From assembly GCF_037975245.1 (NCBI RefSeq), contig NC_092562.1, positions 22,461,054-22,525,053 of the forward strand: a DNA stretch of 64,000 nt. The letters run 5' to 3'. The notes beneath the pieces are model-generated. The model made no database searches, was not told the DNA's origin, and saw only the letters and a list, made by a program, of their open reading frames with translations. The translations under genes were made by a program, and so were the position numbers. The stretch is from Apostichopus japonicus. Taxonomy: Eukaryota > Echinodermata > Holothuroidea > Aspidochirotida > Stichopodidae. This document shows, one piece after another, positions 1 to 11,968 of this stretch (position 1 is the stretch's first letter; the number at the start of each line of letters is the position of its first letter).

Positions 1-89
1 GGATGTGTTGGGGATAGAGATGAAGATGCTAGTTACTTTTAGAGCATTTTTAAAACGAAATGCATAAAATCAAGTCAACAAATGATGGA

Positions 90-1525
90 AAACGAAACAT
101 TCAGTGTGCGGTACTAACTGTTTGCATCACTAAGGTAAGCGAAACCCTCAGATCTAGGCCCTAGGTAAAGATGGTACACGAAACACTCAGTGCGCTGTAC
201 CAGGTGTCTGAATCACTGTGTATGTGATGTGGTGTCGAAACACCCTGCATGGAATTCCAAGTGTTTGAATCACTGTGTCCTGGTAAGTGAAACCCTCAGA
301 ATGCAATACCAAGTTTTGTTGTCGAAACACCCTGAAACTAGCCTCAACTCGCTGTGTTGTCAAAACACCTTGACACTAACATCAGTGAAACCCCTCAGAA
401 TGCAACACCAAGTTTTGTTGTCAAAACACCTTCAAACTAGCCTCAACTAGCTGCGTTGTCGAAACACCTTGACAATAATCTCTTTGTTGTCGGAACACCT
501 TGATCGTAGTCTCAACCAGCTGTGTTGTCGAAACACCTTGACCAACTAGCTGCGTTGTCAAAACACCCTGAAACTAGCTGCGCTGTCGAAACACCTTGAC
601 ACTAATCTCTTTGTTGTCGGAACACCCTAAAACTAGCCTAAACTAGCTGCGTTGTCGAAACACCTTGACACTAATCTCTTTGTTGTCGGAACACCCTAAA
701 ACTAGCCTCAACTAGCTGCGTTGTCGAAACACCTTGACCCTAATCTCTTTGTTGTCGAAACACCTTGAACCTAGTCTCAACTAGCTGCATTGTCGAAACA
801 CCTTGACCAACTAGCTGCGTTGTCGAAACACCCTGAAACACCTTGACACTAATCTCTTTGTTGTCGGAACACCCTAAAACTAGCCTAAACTAGCTGCGTT
901 GTCGAAACACCCTGAAACACCTTGACACCAATCTCAGTGAAACTCATAGAATGCACTACCAAGTTTTTTTTTCGAAACACCTTCCAACTAGCCTCAACTA
1001 GCTGTGTTGTCGAAACACCTTGACACTAACCTCAGTGAAACCCCTCAGAATGCAACACCAAGATTTGTTGTCAAACACCTTCAAACTAGCCTCAACTAGC
1101 TGCGTTGTCGAAACACCTTGACACTAATCTCTTTGTTGTCGGAACACCTTGAACCTAGTCTCAACTAGCTGCGTTGTCGAAACACCTTGACCAACTAGCT
1201 GCGCTGTCAAAACACCTTGACACTAATCTCTTTGTTGTCGGAACACCCTAAAACTAGCCTATACTAGCTCTGTTGTCGAAACACCTCGACACTTACCTCA
1301 ATTAAACCCTCAGAATGCATTACCAAGTATTGTTGTCGAAACACCTTGAAACTATCCTCAACTAGCTGTGTTGTCGAAACACCTTGACACTAACCTCAGT
1401 GAAACCCTCAGAATGCAATACAAAGTTTTGTTGTCGAAACACCTTGACACTAGCCTCAACTAGCTGTGTTGTCGAAAGACCTTGACACTAACCTCAGCGA
1501 AACCCTCAGAATGCAATACCAAGTC
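90..1525. repeat. Diverged minisatellite / higher-order tandem repeat
   Basis: The stretch is built almost entirely from variants of a few short modules: TTGTCGAAACACCTTGACA, ACTAGCCTCAACTAGCTGCG, CTCTTTGTTGTCGGAACACC and GTGAAACCCTCAGAATGCA. These are shuffled into a unit of roughly 60-70 bp and repeated about twenty times. Copies differ by point changes and module loss, so it is old rather than freshly amplified. Open frames across it are simply the repeat read through. A lone related piece lies at about 6463-6500, suggesting that the unit also occurs as a dispersed sequence. No coding function is evident. Confidence 0.9.
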
Positions 1526-1530
1526 ATCAT

Positions 1531-2200
1531 TCATTCACTTCCCATGCTCCATTAATCCCCATGCTTTATTCCTCACCGTGCCCCATTAATCTACCATACG
1601 CAATTCAACTAACACACCATTCACATACTGTACCTCCATTCTTTCACCTACTAACCCCACCCACCTTTTGCCATCCACTGATCTACCAAATATACTTCTA
1701 ACCATTTAGTCAGTCCAACCTTAATTACAACCTTTACTCACTCTATTGCAATTCAACACACCTAGCCTTTATTTTAGTCTGACATAAGTTTCTAAAAGAA
1801 ACATTCTCAACTTTTTTCCCATAGACACCAAATAGGGCTTACCTATTTACCAAATCAAATGTTATAAAAGTCTATTATATTTCCACTCTATTCTATTGAC
1901 ACTATTGTTTTTCTCTACTTCTTTTCCAGACGCTTTGTGGAGGTTGATCTGACAGATTTACATACAGAAGGACGGCTAACGTGTGAACGTACAGAGAGAC
2001 AAATGGACCACCAGACAAATAAACAGATGAACAGTAACGATGTTATGTCCCCTCTTCACCAACTTTGTCGGCAGAGAGATAATAAGTGCTTTGCTTAAGG
2101 ACATAACACAGGTGCATTGACCAGGAATCAAACTAGGAACCTCTTGCTGTGCGGCTTTGCTAAAAACTTTTAAAAAGAAAAGTACTAATAACTTTGTGTA
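1531..2200. other. Spacer, no gene seen
   Basis: Pyrimidine-rich, low-complexity sequence follows the minisatellite (runs of CCAT, TCATTC and CACC words). I see no conserved protein match and no RNA gene. The right end runs into the putative intron after the transposase-like exon. Confidence 0.5.
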
Positions 2201-2212
2201 GGTTTGAGTTAA

Positions 2213-2665
2213 CTTACTTTCCTTGCTCCAATGCAACCATGCCTGTTCCATGTGAAAGGCATATAAAAACTTCTGTGTACCTGGAAACACTGCATGCAGT
2301 GCTTGGTATTCTTGTTCGGAATAGTCAAGCATGAAGAACTTGGCGTTCCAATCAAGGTTCCATCTTTAATGATGTCAAGGGCCTCTGTTATCGCAACAGT
2401 CGTTTCATTCTCTGTGATGAATTCAGCCACAGGACTATAACCAACCTTGGTCCTCACAAATACCAAGAACAGGCAGTGTAGGTGGCATCAATGAGTACCA
2501 TGTCTCCATAACGCTTTAAAAGCAGTTGTTGCTGGCTGATCTGATGGATGAACAGGAAAGTAGTGCTTTCTCTGGTGTCATAGCTGTCATCTTCCATGTC
2601 ATCCCTATCATCTGCTTCTTGGACAATACCTTGTGTTTTGGGCTTTCTATGTGTAAATGAGCGAT
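2213..2665 (-). pseudogene. MULE / ZSWIM-type transposase domain remnant, frameshifted
   Basis: Read on the minus strand, three adjoining frames together give the catalytic core typical of the invertebrate ZSWIM/MULE-like family. The segments are a leader ending FLFIHQISQQQLLLKRYGD; MVLIDATY with the first acidic residue (near 2490-2500); VRTKVGYSPVAEF (near 2430-2460); MLDYSEQEY with the second acidic residue (near 2310-2340); and FHMEQAW (near 2240-2270). The frame changes near 2475 and again near 2355, so the copy is broken as it stands. The last segment runs into a good donor (GTAAGT at about 2213), so it may be one exon of a larger host-like or intron-bearing gene. It could be a dead transposon or a decayed domesticated gene. 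The family call rests on motif recognition only. Confidence 0.6.
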
Positions 2666-5070
2666 TGTAACGATAGGCGTATTCTTGTGTGGGCGTACAT
2701 GTATATAGTGTAGCATTAGGCCATGGTGCGCTTGTAAGGGACGCATCGCTGTTTAATTACGTAACAGAGGTTTCAAATGTATCGGGCGCGGCGCGCTGTT
2801 TGTGGTGCGTGCGTGCATCTGGTGTGAGTGTGTGCGTGTGGTGTGATAAAACTTTCCTGTGTATGAAAAGGTTTGGCAGAGCTTATGAATGAGGCGGTGA
2901 GTACGGATGGTTGACCGGCCAAGACTTGTGAGCGAGTGAGTATGTTTGATTCATATGTAGTGAGCTTGTGACTTGTAAGTAAATTATGCTTTATATTTTA
3001 TATTTAGTTTGCTCCAGTTGAGTTGTTAATTTATTCAAGTAAACCGTTGCTCCAGTTGAGTTATTAAATTATCCAAGTAAACCGTTAATCTTTTGTTTCT
3101 GCGTTATCTTTGCAACTTCTCTCCCCTGAGTCATCATACTTTTGGGAGGGCACGCCAATATGGAAAACCACTAAATTTACATATGGATCCGCACATCTGA
3201 GATAGCTGTTTGTTTTGGCTTGTCTGAGCACTTGCGAAGAAAAAAAAAGTCTCGGTTGTCTTCACTTTGCCATGCCTTCACTTTTTCTTCTAGATTGAGT
3301 TGGTCAAATTGTGAAAACCTGCCTTTACATAGTGCCAGCTGTATGTAGTTTCTTATTGTTCTGTTTGTGGGAAAATATCACCTGTCATGTTTCAGAGGAT
3401 TGGAGTCAGGACAAAGCTCATTATTGACAAAATGCTCAAGTGTCTTTCCATAATTCCTTATATAATCTTGTTCCTAACTTCACGATGAATATAGCAAAAA
3501 CTGCAATATTTTTTTTACAAATGTCACAATGTGACTTGATCCTATACAACACTTCTACCAGCCTAGATCAGTTTCTTGAATATGTGGCATGATGCTTGTT
3601 CATCTGGGCTATACAGGGCCTCTTCTACCTTCACAATTAGATATTATGCAGCTCTACAAGTGAAAGCATGATGTTGGGTCTGTAGTGGGTACCAGTGAGA
3701 ATAAAATAAGGGAGGTGCCTCTGTCCATTAGAGAAAATTGTGGTTTTATTAAGCCCCTATACATAATATGGTGAAGCTTTAGTAAGCTTATTTCCAAGTA
3801 ATGGTTTTTGAGGAAAACCTGCGAGAGGGAACAAGGGCTTCCCCCCCCCCACCCATCCCCTTTGGGAAATTTGTATTTCTAGTTGTGTATTTGAAAATTT
3901 GCTCAAGGTCTGGGAAACTGTGGGACAAGACCTTATAGAGTGCACCTGCCCCCACCCCCAGATTCCTGTCAGTGGGTTTGTTTGTACCTCTTGGGTACCA
4001 GATAAAAACTTCACATTGTTAAGTATGTTATGATTCTTGCATTGTATGTGTAACAAAGAAATATAAAATAAATAAGTTTTATCTGCTTGTTAGAAGTTCC
4101 TACACTCTTTGTCCTTCCTGAAGCGGGCAATGTTTTTGATCCTTCCAAGTTTGCTGGACTGAGCTGCTGCAATTTTCTTTCGACCTAACGTACACACTCC
4201 GCCAAGGTTTTCTTGCCAATCAAAAGCAGCTGGTAGTGAGCTTTAACAACATCAGCTCCCAGTTTTCTTGCTTAAAAAGGCGGGCACTCTCTTATGTGTT
4301 GTTGAAGAATTTTCCACAAGTTTTTTTACATTGTTGTATCAAGTTAACTGTAAATTAAGAGACCTTTTTGTACTGGAATTGCACTTCCAAGTGTATGGTG
4401 ACCCAAGATGAACCAAAAAAATTATATCACACATTCACAGACAAAACTCCTCTGTAAGGAATGTCAGAATATTCATTGATTGATTTGCCAAATTGCCAAA
4501 CAAAATTTCTATCATGGGATTAGTCTTTTTTTCTATAGCAATTAAGTCACATGCACAAATGATCAAATTCTTCTTGGAAACTGAGTGGCTTAATCTTATC
4601 TGTTGGTGGACTTGAACCACCTGCTGAATAAATTCTGCATCACCTGAACAGACTTTTATTATGGCCAAACAAATTACCAAGAAGAAATAAGTTACTTAGA
4701 TTGACAGTTCACTGGCACCTTGAATACTGAAATTAGCTAGGTCTACCAGACTTCTGTAGACCTAACGTAGTGCCTATCTGAACGTATTTATTGTTATTAT
4801 TAGTTTAGTTTGGTAGAAAAATAAGGATCAGGAGGGGCACTCAATTCCCAAGGACCCTATAGGAGAGAAAAATCTGAAGACATAAACACTCAGACATGAT
4901 TACAATGCTTAAAGTGCTTGTCCAAAGCATTCTTAACCCATTCACACTTCTTGCAAGTACAACTTTCTCAGGCAAACCGTTGTAAGTTTTCACAAAACCG
5001 TGCAAGCTTACCCACCAATTCCATTACGAGGAGTATCCCTCCTGTCCTGACAATACACAGCATACCCCGT
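2666..5070. other. Intergenic spacer without recognisable gene
   Basis: The stretch holds TG-rich sequence (2690-2850), a short tandem duplication (listed separately), a C tract at 3841-3850 and AT-rich spacer. Open frames of 60-100 codons occur on both strands, but none shows recognisable motifs, consistent codon use or splice context. I see no coding gene here. Confidence 0.5.
3009..3084. repeat. Two-copy 38-bp tandem duplication
   Basis: GCTCCAGTTGAGTT begins at 3011 and again at 3049. Each copy ends in CAAGTAAACCG, with a few substitutions between copies. Function is unknown; a replication-slippage duplication is the simplest reading. Confidence 0.8.
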
Positions 5071-5074
5071 CCAG

Positions 5075-5855
5075 GGGAATTCCACGAGACCGAAGGTCTG
5101 CGAGACTGAATTTCCGAGAACCGATGGTCCGTGAGACCGATGGTCTATGTAGCATGCCCCCTACTGTAAATTCTTCACTGGTGGACGTCCCTGCCCCCCC
5201 CTTAAAATCTGAAGAGGTAAGGGAAAACGGGCGATTTAATCCAGTTTAAAACACTTTTTTCATTTTCTAAAGAATTTTGACTCCTTACAGAAGTAGAACC
5301 GAAAACCGCAACATGTTCCCTTGTTATAGCGGATACTGTCATTATTATCCCACTTTACTATGAAATCAGGATTAATTAGGGGTCAACTTTTAACCTCTAG
5401 CCTGTAACAGTTGACCCAATTTCCTCATAATAAACCAAACGTCTAATTTACTTCCTAAAATTTGTACACTTTGTAGCACAAACACACAGCAGGGGGGTTA
5501 GACATTTGAGAGCGGTGGCTTTTGCCCCCTGCAACCCCCTCTGGTTACGCCACTGGTGGAGGCCTAGTATCAATGCAAGCCGCCCCAGCCCCTTTGCGCA
5601 ACTCACTGGTATCCATTATGAAAAGAAATGGCTGTAAATTCTTTTAAATTACGTGCTTTATCAAGGTAATATTACCGGTAGTAAGATTTGTCTTACCAAG
5701 TGATATTATAGGCCTAGTAGTTTAGGTCTCGCGGGGCATAGTATTTAGTAATAGTTTCGTTCTTGCGGACCTCGGTCTCGAAGATCTTCGGTGTTGCAGA
5801 CCTTTTTACTTTCGGTCTCGCAGACCTTCGGTCTCGCGGACCTCGCAGATCCTCA
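5075..5855. mobile_element. Foldback element with GAGACCGA/GGTCT inverted ends
   Basis: The left side (about 5080-5155) reads GAGACCGAAGGTCTGCGAGA, then further GAGACCGATGGTCT units and GCATGCCCC. The right side (about 5725-5850) carries the reverse complements: GGGGCATAG, then TCGCAGACCTTCGGTCTC with repeats. The two arms are about 75-120 bp, imperfect, and themselves made of a short iterated motif. The interior has no credible reading frame. This is the structure of a nonautonomous foldback or MITE-type element. The exact ends and target duplication were not resolved. Confidence 0.6.
5500..5562. repeat. hAT-like terminus fragment
   Basis: CTGGTTACGCCACTG at about 5541-5555 is the reverse complement of a CAGTGGCGTAACCAG-type end, a common start of hAT-superfamily inverted repeats. 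The matching partner end was not found nearby, so this is a solo end or a truncated copy inside the larger foldback element. Confidence 0.3.
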
Positions 5856-6892
5856 AGAAGAACAGTAAATTCAGCAAAAATTTTACAAATACTTCTAGCA
5901 TTGGTAAAGACAATCTTCAGCTTATCCCTGTAGTGTAAGTGTAACTAGGCCTAGGCGTACCTTACTCCTTAGCATGCCTCCTGATACTGTATTATTAGAA
6001 ATGACTTTCTTTCCTTTCAAAACACCTATAAGCACCTCCACTAGAAATATAATCCTTATCAAAATTTATGCCTGCCCCCATCGACCCCCAATTTCGTTTA
6101 AACATAGCTGTTCAACAGAGTAATTCACCAACCATTACTAGGCTAACGGTTATGCCGTTAGGCCTACAGTACCTTAGGCTACGTCTTGGGGCCTAAGCTG
6201 TGGCAGCTACAACCTGCAACGAAGCCTGGCTCATATAATTTTCTCAAACGTTAAAAGTTCAAGTCAAGAGCATACATTTAGGTCTAATCTTTACGTCCAG
6301 GCTTCAAACCCATGCTGCCTAGTTGCCGTCATCTTCAGGTTAATCTTCAGCCTGAGTAGCCGTCATCAACAACTTGTACAAGTAATTTACACTTTCCATT
6401 TCGCGCCATACAATACTAGAGAGGGCTCTTGAAAACGGAAGTACGTCACAGGTCAACTTCTCTGTTGTCGAAACACCTTGGAACTAACCTCAGCCATGAC
6501 ATTCCATGGTGGAACGTTTACGTACTGTGGAGCACAGAACCAAATTTCTTTTTCTAACCCCCTATATGAGAGTTCCAGTCATATTAATTCGACAAATACA
6601 TACATCGGCGTATCACAGTTGTTTACATAACACAGCACTTGACGTGTACTTTGATACAGAAGTCATGCCGATGACCATACGTGGCTAGAACGTTCTGTTA
6701 CTGTTGAGAGAGACTTCCAGATCAAATATATTTCGATTGATTTACAGGTTGAAACTTGAAAGGTTCAGGGTCGATTAGAGTCTACCCAATTCCTATGAAA
6801 GTGACCATTGCGCTCTAAAATTGTACTCATTGCAACATTGCAGTTGATTGACAACCTGTAACTTGTAAGTTTGTTACATAATTGTTGAAAAG
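5856..6892. other. Upstream region of the FBXL12-like gene
   Basis: No gene is seen. At about 6463-6500 there is a single unit related to the 0.1-1.5 kb minisatellite (CTGTTGTCGAAACACCTTGG, then AACTAACCTCAG). The last few hundred bases before 6893 must hold the promoter and 5' leader of the gene, but no clear TATA box or initiator can be assigned from sequence alone. Confidence 0.45.
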
Positions 6893-9885
6893 ATGAACGA
6901 AGAAAATAAATCACCAAAAAGGATGAAACGTCGCATAAGTTTGAGAAGAGCGCAGAAAGAAAGGTAAAGCGTTTTTCTCTGACATGACACGGGATTTAGT
7001 TTCGCGAAAACAATTTCACAATGCTAGATAAATGTAGTCAACTATACTAGTGGCACACATGGCCATACTGTAATAGGCTGTATAGCAAACGCTATATAGG
7101 CCTAGTGCCTACAACACTTTTGAGGCGATGTAAATTAGAGTAGCAAGGTCGTTTTTGCAGTATGGTGTCTACGCTTTAACACAAAGTCATTGCAACACTA
7201 CAGATTAAGAAATTTTAACACATTAATGGGCTAGAAGTACTAGCCTAAGCATTAGCCTGGATCTAGTGCCATTCCACCATAGGTACATACGGAATTAACT
7301 TCCCACCATAGGTTTTGATCCTTTCCGCCATGGTGGAAACGTTCGAAACCTATGGCGTAAAGGTGCATTTTAGGAATGGATTTTACCTGCTGTACAGAAT
7401 GTATCGGTGAAACTTTCTTTGAGTCGCGTGGAAGGATAGGTAGGTAAACCGTCTTCAAATGTGAAATAATCGCTGGATAGATTGAATTGTAGTTAAGACA
7501 AGATTGAGAAATTGATACACAGTCTTTAAAATAATGTACAGGTTGATTGAATAGTATTAATTGGTAAGTTGGTAAGGTTCTATACACTGTCTTCAAATAT
7601 ATAATAGTTGGTTCAATTTAATTAAATTACTGTAGACTGATTGTTAAATGAAAAGACTGATTGTCGATTTAAATGCCTGATTTTGTGGATGTTGCTGTCC
7701 TAGGTAGTGTGAAGCGAAGCAATATACAGTGCATATAGGCCTACAGTGCACCCACAATAACGTGCTCTTTCTGCTATACAAAAAGTGCTTTAATTACCAC
7801 CATGGCGGCAGAATGGTACTATTTTATGGCAGAAAGCCCATTTTCTATGGCGAAATGTACCGATGGCAGAATGACACAGCCCCCAAATAGCCTTGGCCTA
7901 TAATGCTCATTGAATTCCTCCCAGCACCCAAAATAAAGTTGTTAATGTATTGTTAGACCTAGGCTACAGAGGGTGGCTTGTATGTAACATGGGAAAACAA
8001 CATAGAACTGAAAATATTCAGAAAGAACACCTTTGATATCAATGTTTTAAAAGTAAATATTGTAATTATGCTACTTTCATTTTCTTCAGCACTCCAGTTG
8101 TTACTGGCACAAGCATGGAAAGTGGTACCAAAATACCTGAAGAAGAAGACATAGGCCTAAACATTTTGCAACTTCCTGAAATGGTCATGGTTGACATATT
8201 TTCATTTCTTCCAGTAAAAGACAAATGCAGATCAACAAGGTTTGTCAATTAACAATCTATGGTCTAAAACTAGTTATAATTTATATATCACATTGTATTT
8301 GACTTTAATGTCATAATAGACTATCAGAAGAAAGATTATGTCACTGGAAGCCTATAGGCCTAGTGTTAATGTATTAGAGCTGCAAGGAACAAAAGTAATT
8401 GTATGAAGCTTTCTAGCCTAGGAATAAAGCTTCTCCAAAGTTTAACTCCTCACCACTTCCGAGAAATGACACAAACTGAACGTTTCTTTCTCATGCTTAT
8501 AACATATAGTTTCCCAAATAGAACCTGTAGAGCTCTGTATTATATTCAGCTGAATTCCATGTACATACTGTAAGTATCACACAAATGGTTTCAAATATAA
8601 CAGGAATTGATGAGAATTGAAATGGACAAAACAATATTACATTGTTTTGTGTGTCTTGAAGTGGGGGGGGGGGGGAAGGGGAGGGGTAGGATGGGTGAAG
8701 TGGTTGTGGAAGGGTTAAAGTGAGGAAATGGTGACAATAGCCTCATAGCACAATTGACTATGTCACAGGTTTAAGACAACAGTTCACTTTCAACTAGACA
8801 ACATTGTATTAGTCATTCAAGTTGTGCAATTGACACTTAATGTTTTTTCTTCCAGTTGCATGCTTGTAGTATTGTATTTGTAGTAGTATTGTATTTTTCA
8901 TTTGATATGTCCTCTGTGTGATTTCCTCCAAGTTTCTTGAGCTTGGCGTAATTACTTGAATTTACTATTCATTTGGGAATACTGTAGTCCATGGCAACGC
9001 CTTCGAAAAAAACAAACAGGCAGTCCAACACCAGTTTCTTTCTTGCTTGACAGAGTTTGCAAGACTTTCCGTCGATTGATGAAAGATTCTTCACTGTGGA
9101 AATGTGTTGATCTAACTCAATATTCGATCAAACTTCGGGATCTGACAAAAGTGACGAGACTTTACCTATCAAAATCTTTAAAACATTTGGAACTGAAGGG
9201 CTTCCTTTGTACGACAGTGAAAACAAAGTTGCTTTCGGAGGTATTCTTGGAGGAACTACGTGCTCGAAGCCCTAATCTTTCAAAACTTGTGATACATAAT
9301 GCAGAATTGAGGACTCTACCATCGTCAAAACTGCCCAAGAGTTTGCAGCATCTGCATTTACAGAGCTGTCAGTTACGGGAAGGCTGGTTATTACCTGCCC
9401 TAGAAGAAGGCACGTTAAAAAACCTGAGGTCACTGGATCTCTCTGGTTGTGGACGGATTACTAACAGGGATATCTCACCCATGTCTCAGTTGAAGAACTT
9501 AGAGGAGCTTTCCTTACTTGGCTGTTATCGTCTTGGTGACCAGGCTCTGGAGGCAATCACCGCTGACCACCCTAATCTGAAATCACTTTTAATCGGTCAC
9601 TCCGATTTCACTGATGTAGGTATGAAAGATGTAGCTCTAAATATGAAAAGGCTTGAAAGGTTTTCAATACAACACTGTGAACTGGTTACAAGTAAATCTC
9701 TGAAATTCATACAGCGTATGAAAACGATTGAAGAATTAGACATATCATACAACCCCCAGTTTGATGATGCTTCAATCTATGGTTTAGTCAAAGGCCTTCC
9801 CAATCTCAGGAAGATTACTGTCCATGATGTGACCACAGTGTCTGATACTATAATGCAAATAAACCCAAACATAGAAGTCCTTTAA
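6893..9885 (+). CDS. FBXL12: F-box/LRR protein, FBXL12-like (3 exons)
   Basis: The coding exons are 6893-6963, 8090-8239 and 9054-9885. All introns are GT-AG and phases match (2 and 2), giving 350 residues. The first ATG in exon 1 opens a basic N-terminal leader. The F-box spans about residues 51-95, from LQLPEMVMVDIFSFLP in exon 2 across the splice to RVCKTFRRLMKDSSLWKCVD. Leucine-rich repeats fill the rest (LKHLELKG, LQHLHLQSC, LRSLDLSGCGRIT, LEELSLLGC, IEELDISYN). F-box proteins of this kind bind SKP1 and present substrates to the SCF ubiquitin ligase. The VDLTQYS segment just after the F-box and the overall length favour FBXL12 over other FBXLs. Intron 1 carries a 610-bp MITE. An open frame from 8956 in exon 3 begins upstream of the acceptor and is not the real start. 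The family is secure; one-to-one orthology is likely. Confidence 0.88.
7267..7876. mobile_element. MITE-like element in FBXL12 intron 1
   Basis: The left end TGCCATTCCACCATAGGTAC (7267-7288 in full) matches the reverse complement of 7855-7876 at 18 of 22 positions, giving terminal inverted repeats around a 610-bp noncoding body. Further GCCATGGTGG and CCATAGG words inside form secondary inverted repeats. No transposase frame is present, so this is a nonautonomous copy. The target-site duplication is not clear, and the superfamily is undetermined. Confidence 0.55.
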
Positions 9886-10720
9886 GAAATTTTATATGTG
9901 TTGTGTCAGAGGAATATTACTGCAGACAATAGCCTACTGTATTAAAGACTATTCACAAAATTGTATACATGTAAATGGTTCAATTTTTCCTAAGAGTGTA
10001 TCATATTTTCGTAAAGTCTTTTTTCCTCAAAATCGTTAAAGACCAAACTGGTAATGGACTTAATTACATTGAATAATTTTGCAGCTGTTTGTTACAGAGT
10101 TACTGTAACCACCAAAGTATATATAAATGCAATCTGATTTGTTACGATCTTACACAGTCTGACTGGACTCAATCCCTCGCTTAATCTCTTTCCTGCCAAG
10201 GTTTTCACAGAAATTTTATCAAAATAAAACTGAACCTGGCAACATATTTTCTTTCTTCTGAACTCCAGTAGAACAACTCCTTTTGTACTCTTTAATTAAT
10301 TGATAAGTTACAGCTAAAGTGATGCATTTCTTCTCCACATTATGGTGAATAACCAATTACTTATCATATGATGAAGATCTGTCATTAAGAATTTTTCTTG
10401 AGATTTTCAATTTGTTTTTGATAGTGCAATCTTGTAATGTTAAAGTCTAAATCCTACCTTGACTGAGAAGATGACAAGTTGGTGGTTCATATGTTTTGTA
10501 TATATCTTTGCTACGATTAAGTGTTCCTTTATAACAAAGACTTTTTCTTATATATAACTAGTCCTGGCATATACTAGTACATTACCATTGAAATATTTGC
10601 CATTTTTTTTGTAGATGGCTAGTGCATTACACAAGTGCAGTATAAATTAGTATATTATTTGCAAATAAAAGTTTGAGCAGACATCTGAAACATTTGGGTA
10701 TTTGCCCTTGCAGGGATATT
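9886..10720 (+). other. FBXL12-like 3' untranslated region
   Basis: AT-rich sequence follows the TAA stop and lacks any conserved frame. AATAAA hexamers occur near 10225 and at 10664-10669 (GCAAATAAAAG), and either could direct polyadenylation. The second one, before a clear change of sequence character into a SINE, is a natural transcript end. Confidence 0.55.
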
Positions 10721-10761
10721 TTCTTTCTGACCAATGTAACAGCAAGTAAGGCAAAGGCTTG

Positions 10762-11235
10762 GTTCAGGGGCTAGAGTGTCCGCCTCACAATCTTTAGGTT
10801 CCAGTGATCAAACTTCCGCCAGGAGCCAGATTCTCTTGAAATATTAAAAATCGCTGCAGTGCAGTGGTGACGTTTGGAGTCTTCCGTGGATTTGGTATTT
10901 CTGGTTTGTGAACTTGGGGAAAAGGGGATTGTTTCTGTTCTTCACTTGGTTTCGAAACAACTTTGCTCGACATGGCTGCACTGCATTGATGTCGCATTAA
11001 GTGCCTTTGCCTACCTCAGTATTTGAGAAAGTGGTCAGATGCTGGGGCATACACTCTCGTCCGTCGGATGGGGACGTTAAATGGCGGTCCCGGGAGCAGG
11101 AATGGGAGCGAATTCACATCCCTGCCTCGTTATCCTCTGAACACTTATCGACAAGAGAAGGCTTGAAATAAGCCAGTGTTCATCCCCAATCTAACACGGA
11201 AAGGGTCTCAAATAAGCTACTGTAAGGCTTCCTGA
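10762..11235 (+). mobile_element. tRNA-derived SINE with conserved body
   Basis: The head (10762-10826) resembles a degenerate tRNA: GGTTCAGGGGCTAGAGTGTC as box A region, GTTCCAGTGATCAAAC as a decayed box B, and GCCAGGAGCC closing. The body (about 11000-11230) contains CGTCCGTCGGATGGGGACGT followed by TAAATGGCGGTCCCG, a block I recognise from SINEs of marine invertebrates. About 170 bp between the two parts look unrelated; they are bounded by GCTGCAGTGCAGT and its inverted partner ACTGCACTGC-like sequence (near 10975), so a later insertion is possible. It is probably inactive. Confidence 0.6.
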
Positions 11236-11847
11236 TCCTTTGGATCCAATTATTGGAGATAGATTTAGTTATAACCAGGGGCATAGAGAGCCAAGTTTTA
11301 CTCGGAGGATAACAATTTCACCTCTTGAAATTTTGCACAAAGTGAGATGGCTTTTCCTTTTTCCATCCCAGATGTCTCACTTCCCTATTGATTCCAGACC
11401 CTGGGGCTATATCCCTCTCCTGCCACATTCCCAACATTTATCAGTAATTTATTTATTACTATCAGTTTAGTTCAAATACCTGTCACTACTCTCGGGGTTC
11501 ATGTCCAACAAGATTCTGTACTCTTACCCTATACCTTATTTTGATGATTCATACCATTATGCTATACCAAATATAAGAAAATTCTTTTGTGAATCTTCAA
11601 AGTAAATTTATTTTGAGATGGTGCACTTTTGGTCCTAACCTTGTGTCATTTAAAGCAAATGGATATTTGACATGTAAGCCAGCAGCTTCCATTAGGCTAT
11701 ATAAATCACACAAGCACTTAGTATCTCCTGTCAAAGTTTTCAAATCTTGTAGATTAGTCCTTCAAATTGTTACCAAGAAGAATACTCATTATTCAACTTA
11801 ATATGCATCAACTTTCAAGAAGACCTTAAATGATAAGCTATTTCATA
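11236..11847. other. Spacer without gene
   Basis: Open frames of about 70 codons exist here but have no recognisable motifs. The sequence is AT-rich and unique-looking within the window. I see nothing functional in it. Confidence 0.45.
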
Positions 11848-11968
11848 TATGAAATTGTAATGAGATAGAAAATCCAGAACAGTGAAAAAACTTCCAGCCT
11901 ACAACGCGACTTGAACCCGGGCCTACTGCTTTATATGCAGACACCCTAACCAACCATGGACACAGATT
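11848..11968 (-). mobile_element. tRNA-derived SINE (family A), minus copy
   Basis: On the minus strand the first 72 bases are tRNA-like, with box A around CCATGGTTGGTTAGGGTGTC and box B GGCCCGGGTTCAAGTC. The tail GGCTGGAAGTTTTTTCACTG continues to TCATTACAATTTCATATAT. The same head and tail occur on the plus strand at 51742-51866, which defines a SINE of about 120-130 bp ending in an AT-rich microsatellite. The closing stem is imperfect, so this is not a functional tRNA gene. Confidence 0.8.

Noticed and set aside
2690-3180. Possible LTR of a retrotransposon
   Set aside because: Short internal duplication and a GGGAGGGCACGCC word looked suggestive, but there is no paired repeat, primer site or polyprotein nearby.
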